Shown here: positions 5,271 through 7,045 of the stretch, piece after piece
Numbering within the stretch: the first letter of the stretch is position 1
Layout of the letters: the number at the start of each line of letters is the position of its first letter
Assembly (NCBI GenBank): GCA_900764045.1
Contig: CAAFMN010000086.1
Span: 1 to 7,045, forward strand
Reading direction: 5' to 3'
Length of the DNA: 7,045 bases
From: Clostridia bacterium
Lineage (GTDB): Bacteria > Bacillota > Clostridia > Lachnospirales > Bianqueaceae
Notes under the pieces: model-generated
What the model was told of the DNA's origin: nothing
Database searches by the model: none
The model's input: the letters and a program-made list of their open reading frames with translations, nothing else
Made by a program: the position numbers and the translations under genes

Positions 5271-6116
5271 ATGAACATTAAGATTACCGCTGACAGTACC
5301 TGTGATCTTTCTCCGGAGCTGGTCCGGGATTATGGCATTGAGATTATTCCTCTGTACGTGATCGAGGATACTGAGACTTACCGAGATGGTGTAGGCTTCA
5401 CACCTCATGATGTTTTTTCATATTTTAATCAAACTTCAAAACTCTGCAAGACCGCTGCTGTCAATACCGCGGACTATGTTGAAGTTTTTTCTCGTCTGTC
5501 CGCGCAGTACGACGCTGTCATCCATCTGGATATCAGTTTGGACTTTTCCAGTTGCTATCAGAATGCCACGCTGGCGGCGCAGGAGTTTTCCAATGTGTAT
5601 GTTGTCGATTCCCGCAGCCTCTCTACCGGAATCGGTCTGCTGGTCCTTCGAGCAGCCGAGCTGGCGCGGACCGATATGCCTCCCGCGGAGATTGCGGCTA
5701 CCTTACGGCAGCTTACTCAGAATGTAGAGGCCAGCTTTGTGATCGATACTCTGACCTATCTGCAAAAGGGCGGTCGCTGCTCTTCACTGGCGGCTCTCGG
5801 CGCGACGCTGCTTCATCTGAAGCCCTGCATCGAGGTGCGGGATGGTAAGATGCTGGTCGGCAAGAAGTTCCGTGGATCTCTGCCCAAGGTGATCTCCGCC
5901 TATGTCCGTGACCGGTTGGACGGCCGTGACGATCTGGATCTGAGCCGTATCTTTATTACGCATACCTGTGATGATCCGGCACTGATCGAAAGTGTCCGTA
6001 AGGAGATCCTGCAATACGCGCCTTTCACGGAGATTCTCGATACCTATGCCGGCTGCACTGTTGCCAGCCATTGCGGTCCCGGGACGCTCGGCATCCTGTT
6101 CCTTCGTAAGCAATAA
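5271..6116 (+). CDS. DegV family fatty-acid-binding protein
   Basis: The protein has 281 residues, the normal DegV length of about 280. DegV proteins bind a single fatty acid, and some (FakB) present it to the kinase FakA for entry into phospholipid synthesis. Seen here are the N-terminal ITADSTCDLSPEL (5-17), IEIIPLYV (23-30), the central SSCYQNA (93-99) in the position of the usual SGTYQSA-like loop, VVDSRSLSTGIG (111-122), FVIDTLTYLQKGGR (156-169), the KPCIEVRDGKM segment (184-194) and the C-terminal SHCGPGTLGI (266-275). No signal peptide is present, so it is cytosolic. The coding sequence is followed after 27 nt by a membrane-protein gene on the same strand. No fatty-acid kinase gene is in the window, so whether it works as a FakB is unknown. 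Confidence 0.92.
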   Translation: MNIKITADSTCDLSPELVRDYGIEIIPLYVIEDTETYRDGVGFTPHDVFSYFNQTSKLCKTAAVNTADYVEVFSRLSAQYDAVIHLDISLDFSSCYQNATLAAQEFSNVYVVDSRSLSTGIGLLVLRAAELARTDMPPAEIAATLRQLTQNVEASFVIDTLTYLQKGGRCSSLAALGATLLHLKPCIEVRDGKMLVGKKFRGSLPKVISAYVRDRLDGRDDLDLSRIFITHTCDDPALIESVRKEILQYAPFTEILDTYAGCTVASHCGPGTLGILFLRKQ

Positions 6117-6143
6117 TATTTACATATAAAGGAGTGTTACACT

Positions 6144-6836
6144 ATGAATCTGCTCAAGTCCGTCAAAACCCCTACGTTGATCGCGTGCGTTACAGCCGCC
6201 ATCATCGGTCTCCTGCTTTTGATCTGGCCGATTTTTATCCTCCAGTTCATCTGCATCATCCTTGCGATCGGTCTGATCGCCATCGGCGCTATGCGGATCA
6301 TGACCTATTTTAAGGAAAAAAAGTCCACGCTGCCGGCTCTGAATCTGGCGCTGGGCCTGTTCCTGATCCTGGTCGGTATCGCGATGATCGCCGAGAACAG
6401 CCTGCTGATCATCATCCTGCCATTTCTTCTGTGCATGGCCGTTTGGTACGCCGCTTTCCTGATGCTGCAGCGTACATTGGATCTGTTCCGCGCCCATGTC
6501 GCTGACTGGTGGATCGAGGCAATCCTGGCTGTAGTCGATCTGGTTTTCGCGATTATCATGTTGGCAACCCTGAAGGATACGATGCTGGTTGCAGCCTCCA
6601 GCGCCATCGCGTCGCTCTTAAGCAGCGTCCTTGGCTCCTGGGCTGACCTGGCCGGCTTCTCCACCAAGGGTTCCATGATTCTGCCTGCTCTGGGTCTGAT
6701 CTATTCTGCCGCCGCTGTCGTAGCAACAGAGATCTTCATCTCCCTGCGCAGTGGTAAGCAGCCCGCGGCTCCTGCTGCGAGCGCCGCGACTCCGACTTCC
6801 GCACCTAGCGCGGATTCTCTGGACGATCTGAAGTAA
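6144..6836 (+). CDS. DUF308/HdeD-like multi-pass membrane protein
   Basis: This 230-aa protein is almost all hydrophobic, with likely membrane spans near residues 11-30, 31-52, 63-83, 86-108, 122-142, 147-165 and 178-200. The pattern GLLLLIWPIFILQ followed by LAIGLIAIGAMRI and a short basic loop (YFKEKK, 55-60) is the typical DUF308 repeat, as in HdeD, a membrane protein linked to acid resistance in Escherichia coli. A second repeat seems to start near residue 63. The C-terminus (205-230) is a soluble Ala/Pro/Ser-rich tail ending in SLDDLK. The start at 6144 follows AAAGGAG by nine bases. With no promoter or terminator in the 27-nt gap after the DegV gene, the two are probably co-transcribed. 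The molecular function of this family is unknown, so I assign none. Confidence 0.8.
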   Translation: MNLLKSVKTPTLIACVTAAIIGLLLLIWPIFILQFICIILAIGLIAIGAMRIMTYFKEKKSTLPALNLALGLFLILVGIAMIAENSLLIIILPFLLCMAVWYAAFLMLQRTLDLFRAHVADWWIEAILAVVDLVFAIIMLATLKDTMLVAASSAIASLLSSVLGSWADLAGFSTKGSMILPALGLIYSAAAVVATEIFISLRSGKQPAAPAASAATPTSAPSADSLDDLK

Positions 6837-6875
6837 TCAGCTGCATTTCACAAAAGCGCTGTCGTACTAACGTGA
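6837..6875. other. Short stretch between the membrane protein gene and the IS end
   Basis: Thirty-nine bases with no gene and no terminator for the degV operon. The natural terminator may have been displaced by the insertion element, or termination may occur at the hairpin inside the element at 6931-6974. Confidence 0.4.
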
Positions 6876-6923
6876 TGTGTACCCAGTTTTCTGGACACTG
6901 TTATTTGAATTGAATAATTAGTT

Positions 6924-7045
6924 TCACATTATGGATGCTTCCCGGAATTTTACGGGAGGCATCCATTTTGTTTTGGCTTGAATTCTCCTATTGTTGTAGT
7001 AATCAATATAATCTGCAATCGCTTTCGAGAAGATTTCAAAAGAGG
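6924..7045 (-). CDS. IS3-family transposase OrfB, C-terminal 39 residues
   Basis: The minus-strand frame entering at the right edge is open for 39 codons and stops at TGA (6926-6924). It reads SFEIFSKAIADYIDYYNN at the edge, then RRIQAKTKWMPPVKFREA and SIM. This is the characteristic end of the integrase-like (rve) catalytic domain of IS3/IS150 OrfB proteins, where a Y-I-x-Y-Y-N-x-x-R-I-Q pattern is followed by a P-V-x-[YF]-R motif. The catalytic DDE residues, the start and OrfA are outside the window, so I cannot say whether the transposase is intact. Confidence 0.82.
   Translation of the reverse strand, partial: SFEIFSKAIADYIDYYNNRRIQAKTKWMPPVKFREASIM
6931..6974 (+). terminator. Intrinsic terminator in the plus direction, lying within the transposase 3' end
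   Basis: Arms ATGGATGCTTCCCG (6931-6944) and CGGGAGGCATCCAT (6953-6966) pair over 14 bp with one G-U wobble, an 8-nt loop, and a TTTGTTTT tail (6967-6974). On the plus strand this is a good terminator for the degV-DUF308 transcript, or a barrier against outside transcription entering the IS. On the minus strand no T run follows. Confidence 0.75.

Larger units (their letters stand above)
6876..7045 (-). mobile_element. Transposase-distal end of an IS3-family insertion sequence, continuing beyond the right edge
   Basis: The element is recognised by the transposase C-terminus it carries (6924-7045) and by a terminal-repeat-like segment outside it. The segment TGTACCCAGTTTTCTGGACA (6878-6897) resembles IS3/IS150-type ends, which begin with TG. 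The exact boundary is 6876 or 6878, since both begin with TG; target-site duplication cannot be checked because the other end is outside the window. The segment also contains CCAG-TTTT-CTGG flanked by GTGT and ACAC, a small hairpin. Confidence 0.7.

Noticed and set aside
6120..6676. Minus-strand frames opposite the DUF308 gene
   Set aside because: They are antisense to a well-formed membrane protein gene and are low-complexity, Gln/Asp- or Arg/Ser-rich, as expected of shadows.

Overview
The window looks like a chromosomal segment of an anaerobic, fermentative Bacillota, most likely a gut-type Clostridia of the Lachnospiraceae/Oscillospiraceae kind. This is an inference from strong AGGAGG ribosome binding sites, sigma-A promoters with 17-bp spacers, a DegV protein, a clostridial-type pyruvate formate-lyase (PFL), and a lipoprotein sugar-binding protein with a long Ser/Gln/Lys/Glu linker. 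No rRNA, tRNA, CRISPR array or phage genes were seen.

Layout. Positions 1-1575 (minus strand) carry a solute-binding lipoprotein of the LplA/YtcQ type, cut by the left edge, with its own well-formed promoter. Positions 1785-5052 (minus strand) carry a four-gene pfl operon in the order large PFL subunit, 75-aa protein, 79-aa glycyl-radical domain protein, PFL activase. A strong intrinsic terminator follows the activase stop by 2 nt. Positions 5053-5270 form a divergent control region with a promoter in each direction, a perfect match to the Fur-box core and a second related palindrome. Positions 5271-6836 (plus strand) hold a DegV-family gene and a DUF308/HdeD-like membrane protein gene. Positions from about 6876 to 7045 are the transposase end of an IS3-family element entering from the right.

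The main point of interest is the pfl operon. PFL is normally one chain of about 740-760 residues whose last 80 or so residues carry the glycyl radical. Here the large subunit stops at residue 690, just after the ALGKDD segment. The radical-bearing domain is a separate 79-aa gene with its own AGGAGG site and ATG. Between them lies a 75-aa gene whose first half resembles the start of that domain but which has no RVSGY glycyl loop and ends in a Cys-rich segment. All four genes are open and packed with overlaps or 1-2 nt gaps, so this looks like a working split enzyme and not a broken gene.

Working model (inference): the activase PflA, a radical-SAM [4Fe-4S] enzyme, installs the radical on Gly54 of the small subunit. 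That subunit docks on the large subunit, whose Cys411-Cys412 pair cleaves pyruvate with CoA into acetyl-CoA and formate. A detachable radical subunit could be replaced cheaply after oxygen damage. The 75-aa protein might guard or tune the docking site. The Fur-like box suggests that iron supply controls this iron-dependent activation.
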